A DNA stretch of 64,000 bases, taken from the NCBI RefSeq assembly GCF_008360935.1, contig NZ_SRXO01000006.1, positions 1-64,000 of the forward strand, read 5' to 3'. Below, piece after piece: positions 16,628 to 25,561 of this stretch. The DNA is from Siccirubricoccus phaeus. Lineage in GTDB: Bacteria; Pseudomonadota; Alphaproteobacteria; Acetobacterales; Acetobacteraceae. The position numbers and the translations under genes were made by a program. Positions within the stretch are counted from its first letter, which is position 1. Each line of letters starts with the position of its first letter. The notes beneath the pieces are model-generated. The model did no database searches. It was not told where the DNA came from and saw only the letters and a program-made list of their open reading frames with translations.

Positions 16628-19600
16628 TCAGAACAGGCTGAGTTGCCGCCCCTGGCGCCGCTGCCGTTCCCCTGGCCCGCCGCTCATCGTCAGGTGCCGG
16701 GAAATCACCTCGAGGAAGGGCGAGGGCGGCAGCGAACGGGTCGCGCCGCGCCAGGGCCGTTCCGCCGCCCGGCTGAGGAAGAGCCTGTCCCTGGCGCGGG
16801 TCATGGCAACGTAGAACAGCCGCCGCTCCTCGGCCGGCATTGCCTCGCCCGCCGATTGGGCAGCGCCCCAGGAGAAGGGCACCAGCCCCGCCTCCATGCC
16901 CACCACGAACACGACCGGGAATTCCAGCCCTTTGGCCGCGTGCATGGTGAGCAGCGACACGCGGTCGGCGCGGGCGTCGCGGAAATCGGCCTCCGTGGAC
17001 AGGGCGGCCGCCTCCCGCAGCCGGGCGAGGTCGCCGGCGACCGTCTCCGCGGCGGCGAGGGTCGCCAGCCAGCCCCTGGCCTCGGCCAGGGCGGCGGCGT
17101 CGGCCTTGCCCAGCCTGCGTGCGGCTTCCGCCGCCGCGGCGATGCGCAACGGCAGGCCGGCTTCGCCCTCGTCCTGCGCCAGCAGCTCAAGGATCGCTGC
17201 CACACCCGGATGTCCGGCAAGCGGGGCGGGAGAGCTCTTCCTGAACGGAATGCCGGCGCGGTCGAACGCCGCGCGCAGCGCGGCGGACTGCGCGTCGGTG
17301 CGGTAGAGGACGGCGCAGTCGGCGAAGCCGAGCGGCCTCCCGGCCAGGCCGCGGCCGCTGCGACTGGCGGTCAGCAGGTCGTGCCCGCCGAGCAGATCCT
17401 CGATGGTGGTGGCGACGAACTCCGCCTCCGCCGCCTCATTTGCCGCGACATGGAGCAGGATCGGCTCCTGCATCGGCCGGGTGGCGCCCGCCGCCGATGC
17501 GCCGATGAAGCCCGCGGCCGCCGCCACGATGGTGCCGGTCGAACGGTAATTGCGCGTGAGCCGCAGGGTTCGGGCGGCAGGGAAGTCACGCCCGAAGCGT
17601 GCGAAGCAGGCGGCGTCGGCCCCGCGGAAGCCGTAGATCGCCTGGTCGGGATCGCCGATCACGCAGAGGCTGCCGCCGGTGCCGGCAAGCGCCAGCAGCA
17701 GGCGGTATTGCTGCTCATCCACATCCTGGAACTCGTCGGCCAGGATGTGGGTGAAGCGCGCCTGCCACCGCGCCGCGACCTCCGCATGCGTGTCGAGCAG
17801 CGCGACGGCGCGCGCGACGAGGTCGTCGAAATCGACCCAGTTCCGCTCGCGCCCGATGCGGTCGAGCAGCTCGCTTGCGTCGCGTTCCTCCCCCTCTCCG
17901 GCCGCGCCTGTCCGCTTCAGCACCGAGACCGCCCTGACGAGCCGGGCGGCGCGGCTTTCGCTGACGCCGAGCGCCTTGGCCAGTGCGGCCTGCCGCTCCG
18001 CCTCGCCGGCGATGCGGAAATCCGGCGCCAGGCCGATCAGCGCACCATGGGCGCGGAGGATGGCGAGGCCCAGCGAGTGGAAGCTGTGCACCGTCACTTC
18101 CCGCGCTTGCTCGGGCAGCAGGACCGCGAGCCGCGCCCGCAATTCCTCCGTCGCCTTGCGGGTGAAGGTGACGGCGAGGCAGGCGGCGGCCGGCACGCCG
18201 CGCTCGCGGATGAGATGGGCGATGCGATGGGTCAGCATCCGCGTCTTGCCGGAGCCGGGGCCGGCGATGACCATCAGCGGGCCGTCCACCGCCGCCGCGG
18301 CGCGCGCCTGGTCGGCGTCGAGGCCGGCGAGCAGGCCGCTATGCCCGGAGGGCGGCGGCGCGGCGGGTTCGGCGGCGGGCGTGGGCGCGGCGGCCGCTGC
18401 CGCCGGCGCCGCGTTCTTCGCTCGCGCCTTGGCCGGCTGCGCATGGCGGATGGACGGAGCCTCGAACAGCAGGTCGCCCTTCGAGAAGCGGGCGCGCTCG
18501 CTTTCCTCGAACAGCCGGATCACGCCGTATTCGCCGTCATAGCCCGCCTGGCGGATCACCGTGCCGGCGCGCAGCCGCGCCACCGCCTCGCCCATCAGCG
18601 GATGGACCCGGGCGATGTCCTCGACCGGGACCTCGCCGAGCATCGAGAGTTCCGGGCCGAGTGCAGCGGTGGCGCGGTCATAGGCATGATTGACCGCCTT
18701 GGAGGCGACGCCGCTGCCAACGATCTCGGAGAGGATTTCCGGTAGCGGCACGAGGCTCGACACCTCGCCTGCCGTGGGCGGCGGAGCGGCTTCGGCCTCG
18801 GCGCGGTCGGCCAATAGCTCGACGCGATGCGCCACGCCCACGGTGACGCGGCCGCCGCAGACCGGGCAGCGGCCATCGAGCGCGAGCGTCTCCTTCGGGT
18901 CGAGCCGCACGCCGCAGGCGCGGTGCCCGTCCATGTGGTACTTGCCCTCCTCGGGGAAGAACTCGACGGTGCCGCCATAGCCCTCGCCGGTTTCCAGCGC
19001 GTGGCGGATCGCGAAGTAGCCGGGCTCGCAGGTGAAGCGCGTCGCCTCGCGGCCGAGCTTGCCGGGGGAATGGGCGTCCGAATTGGAGGTGAGCCGGTAG
19101 CGGTCGAGGAAGGAGACGCGCCAATTCATCGCCGGGTCGGAGGAGAGCCCGGTCTCCACCGCGAAGATGTGGTGGGCGAGGTCGCCGTAGCAGTCCTGGA
19201 TGGACTCGAAGCCGGATTGCGAGCCGAGCGCGGCGAACCAGGGCGTCCAGATATGCGCCGGAACCAGGTAGGAGTCCGGGCCGGAGGCCAGCGCGATTTC
19301 CAGCAGGTCGCGGGAGTCGAGGCCGAGGATCGGCCGCCCGTCGGAGGCGATGTTGCCGATGCGTGCGAGGCTCGCCGCCAGCCGGTCGGCCGCGTCGAGA
19401 TCGGCGACGTAGATCAGGTGGTGGATCTTCCGGGTCCGGTCGCCCTTCTTGTAGATAGTCGAGATCTCGGTGGAGAACATGAAGGAGACCGGCTGCCGGC
19501 AGGCGGGCGGCAGGGTGGCCCACAGGGCCGTCTCGATCTCGGGCCGGAGGCGGAACAGGCCGTTGCCGATGGGCAGGAGCTTGTCCTTGATTTCGGCAAG

Positions 19601-19744
19601 CCAGGCCGGATGCACGCAATCGCCGGTGCCGACCACGGCGATGCCCTTGCGCGCCGCCCACCAGGCGAGGTGTTCCAGGTCGAGATCCCGGCTCGTGGCG
19701 CGGGAATATTTCGAGTGGACGTGGAGATCGGCGTGGAAGGGCAT
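16628..19744 (-). CDS. PHP-domain / UvrD superfamily 1 helicase fusion
   Basis: A 1038-residue fusion. The N-terminal PHP phosphoesterase-like domain carries metal-binding motifs HADLHVH (4-10), GDCVH (41-45) and SNSDAHSPGKLG (220-231). A Cys cluster follows (Cys277, then CPVCGG at 293-298), probably a zinc knuckle, then a helix-hairpin-like segment and an Ala/Pro linker. From about 470 to the end is a UvrD/Rep helicase: Walker A AGPGSGKT (494-501), FTRKATEEL, DEFQDVDEQQY, GDPDQAIYGFRGAD, LTRNYRST, TMHAAKGLEFPVVFV and YVAMTRARDRLFL. All helicase motifs are present. Expected role: DNA repair helicase with an associated phosphatase or nuclease activity. Such fusions occur in other bacteria but are poorly studied. 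Monocistronic by context. Confidence 0.88.
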   Translation of the reverse strand: MPFHADLHVHSKYSRATSRDLDLEHLAWWAARKGIAVVGTGDCVHPAWLAEIKDKLLPIGNGLFRLRPEIETALWATLPPACRQPVSFMFSTEISTIYKKGDRTRKIHHLIYVADLDAADRLAASLARIGNIASDGRPILGLDSRDLLEIALASGPDSYLVPAHIWTPWFAALGSQSGFESIQDCYGDLAHHIFAVETGLSSDPAMNWRVSFLDRYRLTSNSDAHSPGKLGREATRFTCEPGYFAIRHALETGEGYGGTVEFFPEEGKYHMDGHRACGVRLDPKETLALDGRCPVCGGRVTVGVAHRVELLADRAEAEAAPPPTAGEVSSLVPLPEILSEIVGSGVASKAVNHAYDRATAALGPELSMLGEVPVEDIARVHPLMGEAVARLRAGTVIRQAGYDGEYGVIRLFEESERARFSKGDLLFEAPSIRHAQPAKARAKNAAPAAAAAAPTPAAEPAAPPPSGHSGLLAGLDADQARAAAAVDGPLMVIAGPGSGKTRMLTHRIAHLIRERGVPAAACLAVTFTRKATEELRARLAVLLPEQAREVTVHSFHSLGLAILRAHGALIGLAPDFRIAGEAERQAALAKALGVSESRAARLVRAVSVLKRTGAAGEGEERDASELLDRIGRERNWVDFDDLVARAVALLDTHAEVAARWQARFTHILADEFQDVDEQQYRLLLALAGTGGSLCVIGDPDQAIYGFRGADAACFARFGRDFPAARTLRLTRNYRSTGTIVAAAAGFIGASAAGATRPMQEPILLHVAANEAAEAEFVATTIEDLLGGHDLLTASRSGRGLAGRPLGFADCAVLYRTDAQSAALRAAFDRAGIPFRKSSPAPLAGHPGVAAILELLAQDEGEAGLPLRIAAAAEAARRLGKADAAALAEARGWLATLAAAETVAGDLARLREAAALSTEADFRDARADRVSLLTMHAAKGLEFPVVFVVGMEAGLVPFSWGAAQSAGEAMPAEERRLFYVAMTRARDRLFLSRAAERPWRGATRSLPPSPFLEVISRHLTMSGGPGERQRRQGRQLSLF

Positions 19745-20121
19745 GGTGGGGGCGTCCGACTCGCGGGGGGCAAGGCAGCTTCACCCTTCATGGCAGCGAA
19801 TCAGCCGCGTCTCCAATTGCGGGGAAAGCGCCCGGCAAGGTTTGAGGATGTAGGAGGAATGCTGGCGGAGGGAGTGCACCAGGATTCGAACCGTCGCTGC
19901 CTGTAGAGCGGGCGTCGTCGGTGCCGGCGCCGGCCGCTGCTCCGCAGACTGGTTGATCGAGAAGAACGGCTACCTCAGCCCAACTGACGCGCTAGCAAAA
20001 TGGCTGGACGCCACCCTCGGCCGCGCGGCATCGTGCTAACGCGTGTCCAGGAAACCGGGTGCGGTACAGCTGCCACTGACCATCCTCACCACCGAAGGGA
20101 GTGGATTCGAACTCATAATTA
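19745..20121. other. Intergenic junction with a degraded coding fragment
   Basis: A stretch of 377 bp between the helicase gene and the Hsp70-like gene, where composition becomes less GC-rich. A tRNA-like segment lies at 19863-19892. On the plus strand about 19947-20039 reads ADWLIEKNGYLSPTDALAKW and ends RAASC-stop; it looks like the C-terminal remnant of a protein I do not recognise. The promoter for the following operon should lie here, but I could not fix it. Confidence 0.35.
19863..19892 (-). other. tRNA-Ser 3'-end-like fragment (possible attachment site)
   Basis: On the minus strand this segment reads as a T-loop (GGTTCGAATCC) followed by TGGTGCACTCCCTCCGCCA. The last fifteen bases match the usual 3' end of a tRNA-Ser gene, but about four extra bases interrupt the T-stem, and no anticodon arm or 5' half precedes it. 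It sits where composition shifts into the accessory cassette. Integrases often leave such 3' tRNA fragments as attachment sites. This could mark the true left end of the prophage, or it could be coincidence. Confidence 0.3.
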
Positions 20122-22602
20122 GTGCACGCTGGCAGTAGCAAAGCCAGTGAGCGATATCTACCTATGGGCACATCCCATGATGTTGAAGGAGGAACTTGGC
20201 TGGTTCGGCCTGAACGAGGCCTTGCACAGCGCTTGGGCTCTCTCGAAGGAATTGCTTTCGTCGGAGTCGATTTTGGTACCTCCACGACCGTCGCAAGCCT
20301 CGTCGTTCGCGACGATCCAGATCGATCGATCGCTGTTCGGCCGCTGACTCTTTCACAGCCGAGCCTGCATGGCGGGGTAGTGCGCGACGAGATCGTCAAT
20401 ACGGTTCTGGCGTTCCGCAATGACACACTTCTCTTCGGTCGGGACGCCTACAACCTTCGGTCCCGCCTAACCGAAGGCCGCAACACCTTTTCGTCGTTCA
20501 AGATGGGCCTGGGCCTCGATCTCGGACCCGAGTTCGGGGCCACGGCCCTGCCAGCCGGTCGCGTGCCCGGTATTACTATCGAGCGGCCAGCCGACGCGGC
20601 GCGCGAGTTCTTCAAGCTGCTGATGCGCGCGGTACATGACGAGCTCGCAGAATTTGGACTTACGCGGGGAGCCCGTTTCGCATTCTCGGTGCCCGCGGCC
20701 TTCCAGGCCAATCAGCGTCGCGACCTAATGGCCGCCATCCGCGGTTGCGGGATCGAGGTGGACGAGAGCTGTCTCATCGATGAGCCCAACGCGGCGTTCC
20801 TCAGCTACGTCCATGAGGTCGCCCGTTCGCCCGACGGCGAGGACCTGCTTGTCCGCGCTAAGGCCGGCCAGATCAGCGTTCTGGTCTACGACTTGGGGGC
20901 CGGGACGTGTGACGTATCGCTTCTCGACTTCTCGATCTCGGCCAATAGGGTGACGTCCCGCAATCGGGCGATCTCCAAATTCACCGCTCTGGGCGGCGAT
21001 GACATCGACCGCGAGATCGCGCGGCGGATCCTTCTCGGCCAGCTGCAACAGGCGGACGGATCGGTGGTCGAGCTCACGGCCCTCGACATCGAGGAAAAGG
21101 TCGTCCCTGCCCTCGCCCCAGCGGCAGAGAAGCTCAAAGTGGCGATCTCAAAGATGATGGCCGACAAGAACGTTGGGCGTCTAGACGCGGCCCGGCGACT
21201 ACCTGACTTGGTGTTCGAGACACAGGCCGTGCCCCCCTTCAAGCTGCGCGGGGCTGTGGTGGGCATCGAGACCCCGGCGCTGTCGCTGCATCAGTTCCTC
21301 GACATCTTGGGTCCGTTCTGCGGGCCGCGGAGCGGTGCGGACGCTAGCCGACACCTAGTAGGTCCAGTTCACGACGTCCTTGACAAAGCCTCACTCGATC
21401 CGGGCGAAGTGGATGCGGTGCTGTTCATCGGTGGGAGCGCCCAGAACCCGCTGGTTCGTGCGGCGGTGATGGACCTATTCCCACCTGAGGTGCGCGAGGT
21501 GGTGCCTCGAAACCTTCGCGCCCTCGTGTCGCAAGGTGCGGCCATCCATAGCCTGGGCCTGCACGGCTTCGGTTTCGACTTCATCGCCCCGATCACCTCC
21601 GAGGCGATCTCGGTGGTGGCACGCGGCGGTTCAGTTGAAACCCTGATTCCAGCCTCGACGCCGGTACCAACCGAAGCTCCCTTCGTGATCGAACTGTCAA
21701 TCCCCGACGACGGCCAGCGGCAGCTCGACGTGCCGATCTGTTCGGGTGGCCGCGAAAAACTGGTTGGGATCGTGTCGGTCAAGCCGGTCGGCTCCAGCGG
21801 TTTCGCACGCGGGGATGCTGTTATTGTCACCGGGCGGCTGAGCAAAGAGAAGCTGCTTGATGTAACAGTGACTGTGGCGGGGAGAACGGCGCGGGCGGAG
21901 ATCATGAACCCGCTCTCAAATTCGGCCACCTCGCCGGCCGAGTTGGCCATGCTGCGCGAGCGGCAGCGATTCAATGAGTCGATGCTTCGCAACAACGGTC
22001 GACCCGAAGCGGGCGTGGTCCAAGCCTACAGCCGGGCAGCTGCCAAGGCGGGGGAGCACGAGTTGGCGGCCGATCTTTTGGTGGCGCTGGAGCGGATCAC
22101 GCCGGGCAGCGACCACGCGACCAGCATCTGTTATCACTACTCGATGGCCGGTCGCGATCGGGCGAGCCACGAATGGGCGGCCATCGCTCACCGGCGCAGG
22201 CCGACAGCGCTGACCGCGCACAACCTCGCCTGTGGAGAACGGGACGCGGCGGCAAAGGAACGGCTTCTGCGGGAGGCGCTCGACCGTGACCCCGGCTACA
22301 CTTCGTCCGCTGCGATCCTTGCAAAAATGATCGAGGGTCGCAGTCCGGCCGAGGCGAGACAGTTGCGTGAAGGCATCGTCGCGGCGCTCGAGCCCGAGAT
22401 CCGCTCGCCGGACACGGACCTGAGCGAGTTGCGGCGGCTGCGCGACGCAGCCCGCGACACGGGTCAAGCTGCGGTTGCCAGCCGGGCGACGGCCGAGATC
22501 GAGCGTCGCGAGAGGGAGGTGGCGACGCGCGACGCGGTCTTCCATGAGGAGAACCTGGCGCAGGGCCGGAGCAGCGGTCGTCTTCTCGGGCGGGACGGCT
22601 GA
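20122..22602 (+). CDS. Hsp70/DnaK-like ATPase with C-terminal helical repeats
   Basis: An 826-residue protein (812 if it starts at ATG 20164 instead of GTG 20122; neither has a strong ribosome site). The actin-like ATPase fold is clear: phosphate-1 VGVDFGTSTT (47-56), phosphate-2 YDLGAGTCDVSLLD (256-269) and the adenosine motif FIGGSAQNPLV (435-445). A short beta-rich segment (about 490-610) starting ITSEAISVVARGG resembles a reduced Hsp70 substrate domain. The last 200 residues are TPR-like helical repeats, which DnaK lacks. It is not the housekeeping DnaK: the usual lid and EEVD-like tail are missing. First gene of a three-gene operon; one base separates it from the helicase start. Substrate unknown. 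Confidence 0.85.
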   Translation: MHAGSSKASERYLPMGTSHDVEGGTWLVRPERGLAQRLGSLEGIAFVGVDFGTSTTVASLVVRDDPDRSIAVRPLTLSQPSLHGGVVRDEIVNTVLAFRNDTLLFGRDAYNLRSRLTEGRNTFSSFKMGLGLDLGPEFGATALPAGRVPGITIERPADAAREFFKLLMRAVHDELAEFGLTRGARFAFSVPAAFQANQRRDLMAAIRGCGIEVDESCLIDEPNAAFLSYVHEVARSPDGEDLLVRAKAGQISVLVYDLGAGTCDVSLLDFSISANRVTSRNRAISKFTALGGDDIDREIARRILLGQLQQADGSVVELTALDIEEKVVPALAPAAEKLKVAISKMMADKNVGRLDAARRLPDLVFETQAVPPFKLRGAVVGIETPALSLHQFLDILGPFCGPRSGADASRHLVGPVHDVLDKASLDPGEVDAVLFIGGSAQNPLVRAAVMDLFPPEVREVVPRNLRALVSQGAAIHSLGLHGFGFDFIAPITSEAISVVARGGSVETLIPASTPVPTEAPFVIELSIPDDGQRQLDVPICSGGREKLVGIVSVKPVGSSGFARGDAVIVTGRLSKEKLLDVTVTVAGRTARAEIMNPLSNSATSPAELAMLRERQRFNESMLRNNGRPEAGVVQAYSRAAAKAGEHELAADLLVALERITPGSDHATSICYHYSMAGRDRASHEWAAIAHRRRPTALTAHNLACGERDAAAKERLLREALDRDPGYTSSAAILAKMIEGRSPAEARQLREGIVAALEPEIRSPDTDLSELRRLRDAARDTGQAAVASRATAEIERREREVATRDAVFHEENLAQGRSSGRLLGRDG

Positions 22603-22603
22603 C

Positions 22604-23782
22604 ATGTCCTGGTTCAAGGTGGCGAGCGACCTGAGCCAGTTGCAGCTAAAGCTGGTCGAGCTGGCCGTGGACCGGATCCGTGCAACGCCGGACGGCGCCG
22701 CTTTCTGGGTGCAAGGTGGCGCAGGCTCGGGCAAGACTATCGTGCTCGCGCATATCGCTCGGCGTCTGAAGGCCGAGCAACCGGGCTTGCGTGTTGTGTT
22801 CCTGACGTACACTCACGCGTTGGCAGGGATGATCCGGCAGGCGGTTAGGGGGTCGGGCGTCCACGCGGAGGTTTCGACCCACCTCAACTTCCTTCATTCC
22901 CAGCAGGGACGCGCTGACGTCATACTGCTCGACGAAATCCAAGACGTTAAGCGCGTAGACCTTGAGGCGATGCGGCGGCGCTGCACCCACCTCGTGGTCG
23001 CTGGCGACTGCGAGCAGCGCATCTACGAGGTCATGAACACCGAGGCCGCCATCGACGAGGTGATCCGGTTCGAGAAGGGTCGCCTGCTCGAGCTCTTCCG
23101 GATCACCAAGTTCATCGTCCGGGCCGTCAGGACAGTCCTTCCCAGCACCCGTCTCGCGGAGAACGACGTCCGCAAGCTGCGCGACGTCACCGCTGCGGTG
23201 AAGCGGTTTGACAGTCCAAGGCGTGAGGTACGTTGGACCTATGACGAGGCCCTCGCGCTCGCGCGACCGAAGTACCCTTCAGCCATCCTCCTGCCCAACC
23301 ATCGCGCTATATTCGATTTCTGCCGCGAGTTGGCCGAAGATCTGGGAATCGCCGCGACGGGCCCCGCGATCAAGGTGAAGGACGGCAGGGTCGTAGACTA
23401 CCGGGAATTGAACGCCCATTTTGAGGCTCACCGTATGCCGATACGATACTTCGGCAACGGGATAGGCGAGCTGTCGGACGCCGATGGACGTCCGCTCGTC
23501 TTCGTCATGACCTACCACAGCTCGAAGGGGCTCGACTTCGACGTCGTTCATATGCCCGGACTCGTCTCCACTATGCAGATCGTTCCGCCCCGCGCCTTGC
23601 TGGAAGCACCCGACCTTGACCGGACGCTTTTTTTCGTCGCCATGACCCGCTCGCGCGAGCGACTAGTCATGACTTACTCCGGAAGCCGAGCGCATCCCTT
23701 CGTTGAGGGGCTACCGCGGGACGCCGTGGCCTTCAGCGAGCACCGCGAGACGTCGGCCGAAGAAGAGGATGCGCTGTTTTGA
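22604..23782 (+). CDS. Compact UvrD-like superfamily 1 helicase/ATPase
   Basis: A 392-residue protein with a full set of superfamily 1 motifs: Walker A GGAGSGKT (38-45), Ia FLTYTHALAG, Walker B LLDEIQD (108-114), motif III GDCEQRIYE, motif V MTYHSSKGLDFDVV and motif VI FFVAMTRSRERLV. It is much shorter than UvrD or Rep because the 1B/2B insertions are missing. The same minimal form is seen in other accessory ATPases. No nuclease domain is visible. The start ATG 22604 lies one base after the Hsp70-like gene's stop, and its own stop overlaps the next start (TGATG). This tight coupling implies fixed stoichiometry. Likely a nucleic-acid-sensing or remodelling ATPase. Confidence 0.85.
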   Translation: MSWFKVASDLSQLQLKLVELAVDRIRATPDGAAFWVQGGAGSGKTIVLAHIARRLKAEQPGLRVVFLTYTHALAGMIRQAVRGSGVHAEVSTHLNFLHSQQGRADVILLDEIQDVKRVDLEAMRRRCTHLVVAGDCEQRIYEVMNTEAAIDEVIRFEKGRLLELFRITKFIVRAVRTVLPSTRLAENDVRKLRDVTAAVKRFDSPRREVRWTYDEALALARPKYPSAILLPNHRAIFDFCRELAEDLGIAATGPAIKVKDGRVVDYRELNAHFEAHRMPIRYFGNGIGELSDADGRPLVFVMTYHSSKGLDFDVVHMPGLVSTMQIVPPRALLEAPDLDRTLFFVAMTRSRERLVMTYSGSRAHPFVEGLPRDAVAFSEHRETSAEEEDALF

Positions 23783-25245
23783 TGCGCCAGGAAGCCGTCG
23801 CGCTCAGCTATCTTGAATGGGTCCGGCTAATCGGAACCGGCGCCATTCGCCTCGCCGAGGCGCGGATCGTCCGATGGCGGCCGGATCGGGCTGATCCGGC
23901 CGAGGTGGTCGCCAACCTCATGTTGGGCGCGCCAGACCTAGGGACCTCCGCCACAAGCTTTGTCCTAGCGATGCTCGAGCCGGAGGTGCTCGATCGGATG
24001 CGGGAGGGCGGGATCGACCTCGGACAGCGCTTGAATCTTGAGACGGTGCGCTCGTTCCATTCATTCAGCGACACGGCCTTGGCCGTCCACCGCCCCGATG
24101 CCGAGGCGGCCGGCGTCTTCATCGACCTCACTCCACTTGCCGCGGGATGGGCCGGTTGGGCAGCGGCTGTGGAGGCAGCAGACCGCCGGGCCAAAGGTGA
24201 GGCGCTGCTGGCGCTGCTCGGCGTGCCGCCGTGCGACCGCTTCGGTCAGGCTACGGATCGGCTCGCTGACCGAGAACGGTGCATCGTGCCCAATGACATC
24301 GTCCGGGCCCGCGACAGCATGTTCTTCGGCTGGGCCTGCGTACTCAATGCGGAGAAGGTGAGGACCGGCGTAGCACCGATCCTGCCGGCAGACGTCAAGG
24401 ACGAGGCAGACGCCCTGCGGCGGGATTTCGATGTCGATCAGCCCTTCCTCGCCCGAGCGCCACGGTTGCGCGCTTTTGTTGCCACCTTGGCTGCCGAGGG
24501 AGACCGACCGTCGGATCTCCTTGCGATGGCGTCGCTGAAACAACACGAGCGCTATGTCATTAAGCGGGAGGGCGCCGCTCTCGACCTCCCGAGCCTACTC
24601 GACGACATCCGCATTCTGGAGGGGCTCGACGCTGGCGCGGCGGGGTTCCTCGTCCAGTCCCTCGGCGAGCGAGTGCCGAGCGAACTGATCCGCGCGCTGA
24701 AGGTTCGATGCGCGACCTGCGCCGTTGCGCCGACTGCGGTGCCCACCTCGGCAGGCGACGACGCGGCCCGGGTACCGGATCAGGACGATTGTGCGGACGT
24801 CGTTCCGACCATCAATCCGCATCCTCCGACACCGATCGAGGGAGCGACGCCTCCCCTGGAGCGCCCGATGCTGCCAGAGGCCACGAGCGAACAGTCTGCC
24901 GGCGCTGGCGTCGTGACTTCGGTCTTTGTCTCAGCCGAAGCTTCGACCTTCGTTCCCAGCGATGCTGTCACCGAGCCACTGCAAGAGGACGAAGCCCCGC
25001 TCAACGCCGCGCGCCGCCGCCGATCTGCCTCAGCGCCCGATCTACTTGGCTATCCTCTCCCCCCTTGCCCGGTAAGCCCGGAGGCAGAGAGCTCAGCAGA
25101 AGCTGCCTCCTCTCGTGGTCCCGAAGACAGGCAGCGAGCGGACGTCGCGACCAGATCTAGGTCTAGGGCCGGCAAATCGGCTCCAAAAACCAAGAAGCCA
25201 AAAAGTCAGAGGGATCAGCTGACTGACCCTATCAAGGGATTCTGA
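23782..25245 (+). CDS. Unassigned third protein of the Hsp70-helicase cassette
   Basis: A 487-residue protein I do not recognise. Residues 1 to about 310 look like an ordered, mainly helical domain (opening LSYLEWVRLIGTGAIRLAEA) and end near a lone CATC. The remaining 170 residues are low-complexity and Pro/Ser/Glu-rich, finishing in a basic tail with KSAPKTKKPKSQRD, suited to binding nucleic acid. It has no J-domain HPD motif, so it is not a DnaJ-type co-chaperone, and no nuclease or membrane segment is evident. ATG 23782 overlaps the helicase stop by one base; TTG 23779 is an alternative. It probably supplies the effector or recognition function of the cassette. Confidence 0.75.
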   Translation: MRQEAVALSYLEWVRLIGTGAIRLAEARIVRWRPDRADPAEVVANLMLGAPDLGTSATSFVLAMLEPEVLDRMREGGIDLGQRLNLETVRSFHSFSDTALAVHRPDAEAAGVFIDLTPLAAGWAGWAAAVEAADRRAKGEALLALLGVPPCDRFGQATDRLADRERCIVPNDIVRARDSMFFGWACVLNAEKVRTGVAPILPADVKDEADALRRDFDVDQPFLARAPRLRAFVATLAAEGDRPSDLLAMASLKQHERYVIKREGAALDLPSLLDDIRILEGLDAGAAGFLVQSLGERVPSELIRALKVRCATCAVAPTAVPTSAGDDAARVPDQDDCADVVPTINPHPPTPIEGATPPLERPMLPEATSEQSAGAGVVTSVFVSAEASTFVPSDAVTEPLQEDEAPLNAARRRRSASAPDLLGYPLPPCPVSPEAESSAEAASSRGPEDRQRADVATRSRSRAGKSAPKTKKPKSQRDQLTDPIKGF

Positions 25246-25561
25246 GAGCCCATCTGGAGAGTTTGGATCCACGCGGAGCGCGTTACGGCGGGGCGGCGAA
25301 GCATGATGCGGATCATGGCCAAGCGTGTTCGGCGACTCGAAAGCGCGGGGACCGCCGGAGACGCCGCACTGCGGGGCGGATCGACGGCGGTGGTGGGGAT
25401 GGCGGCGAACCCGCCCGGAGCCCACCAGGCCGGCCGGCATAGGGCCGGCCGAGGCCCGGCGCGCTGCGGTGGGCGCGGAGAGAGGGGACGCGCACCGGGC
25501 CGCGGTGGCGTCCCCTCTACCTTTTCCGCAGCTCGGCGGCGCACCCTGTTCGGCCTTGACC
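25246..25561. other. Intergenic junction between cassette and prophage tail spike
   Basis: A stretch of 316 bp between two converging transcription units. I see no credible gene. GC content rises again from about 25310. It holds a strong hairpin (25481-25518). If the prophage ends at the tail spike, its attachment site could be here, but I found no direct repeat to support that. Confidence 0.4.
25481..25518 (+). terminator. Strong hairpin between convergent operons
   Basis: A stem of about 15 bp with a single bulged G: AGAGGGGACG at 25481 onward pairs with GCGTCCCCTCT ending at 25518, and inner CACC pairs with GGTG around the loop GGGCCGC. TTTT follows at 25522-25525, so on the plus strand it looks like an intrinsic terminator for the Hsp70-like operon. 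It could also stop the incoming minus-strand tail transcript. Confidence 0.55.

Noticed and set aside
20060-20125. A second tRNA-like segment (GATTCGAAC) just before the Hsp70-like gene
   Set aside because: Only about nine bases match a T-loop and no acceptor-like end follows; probably chance.
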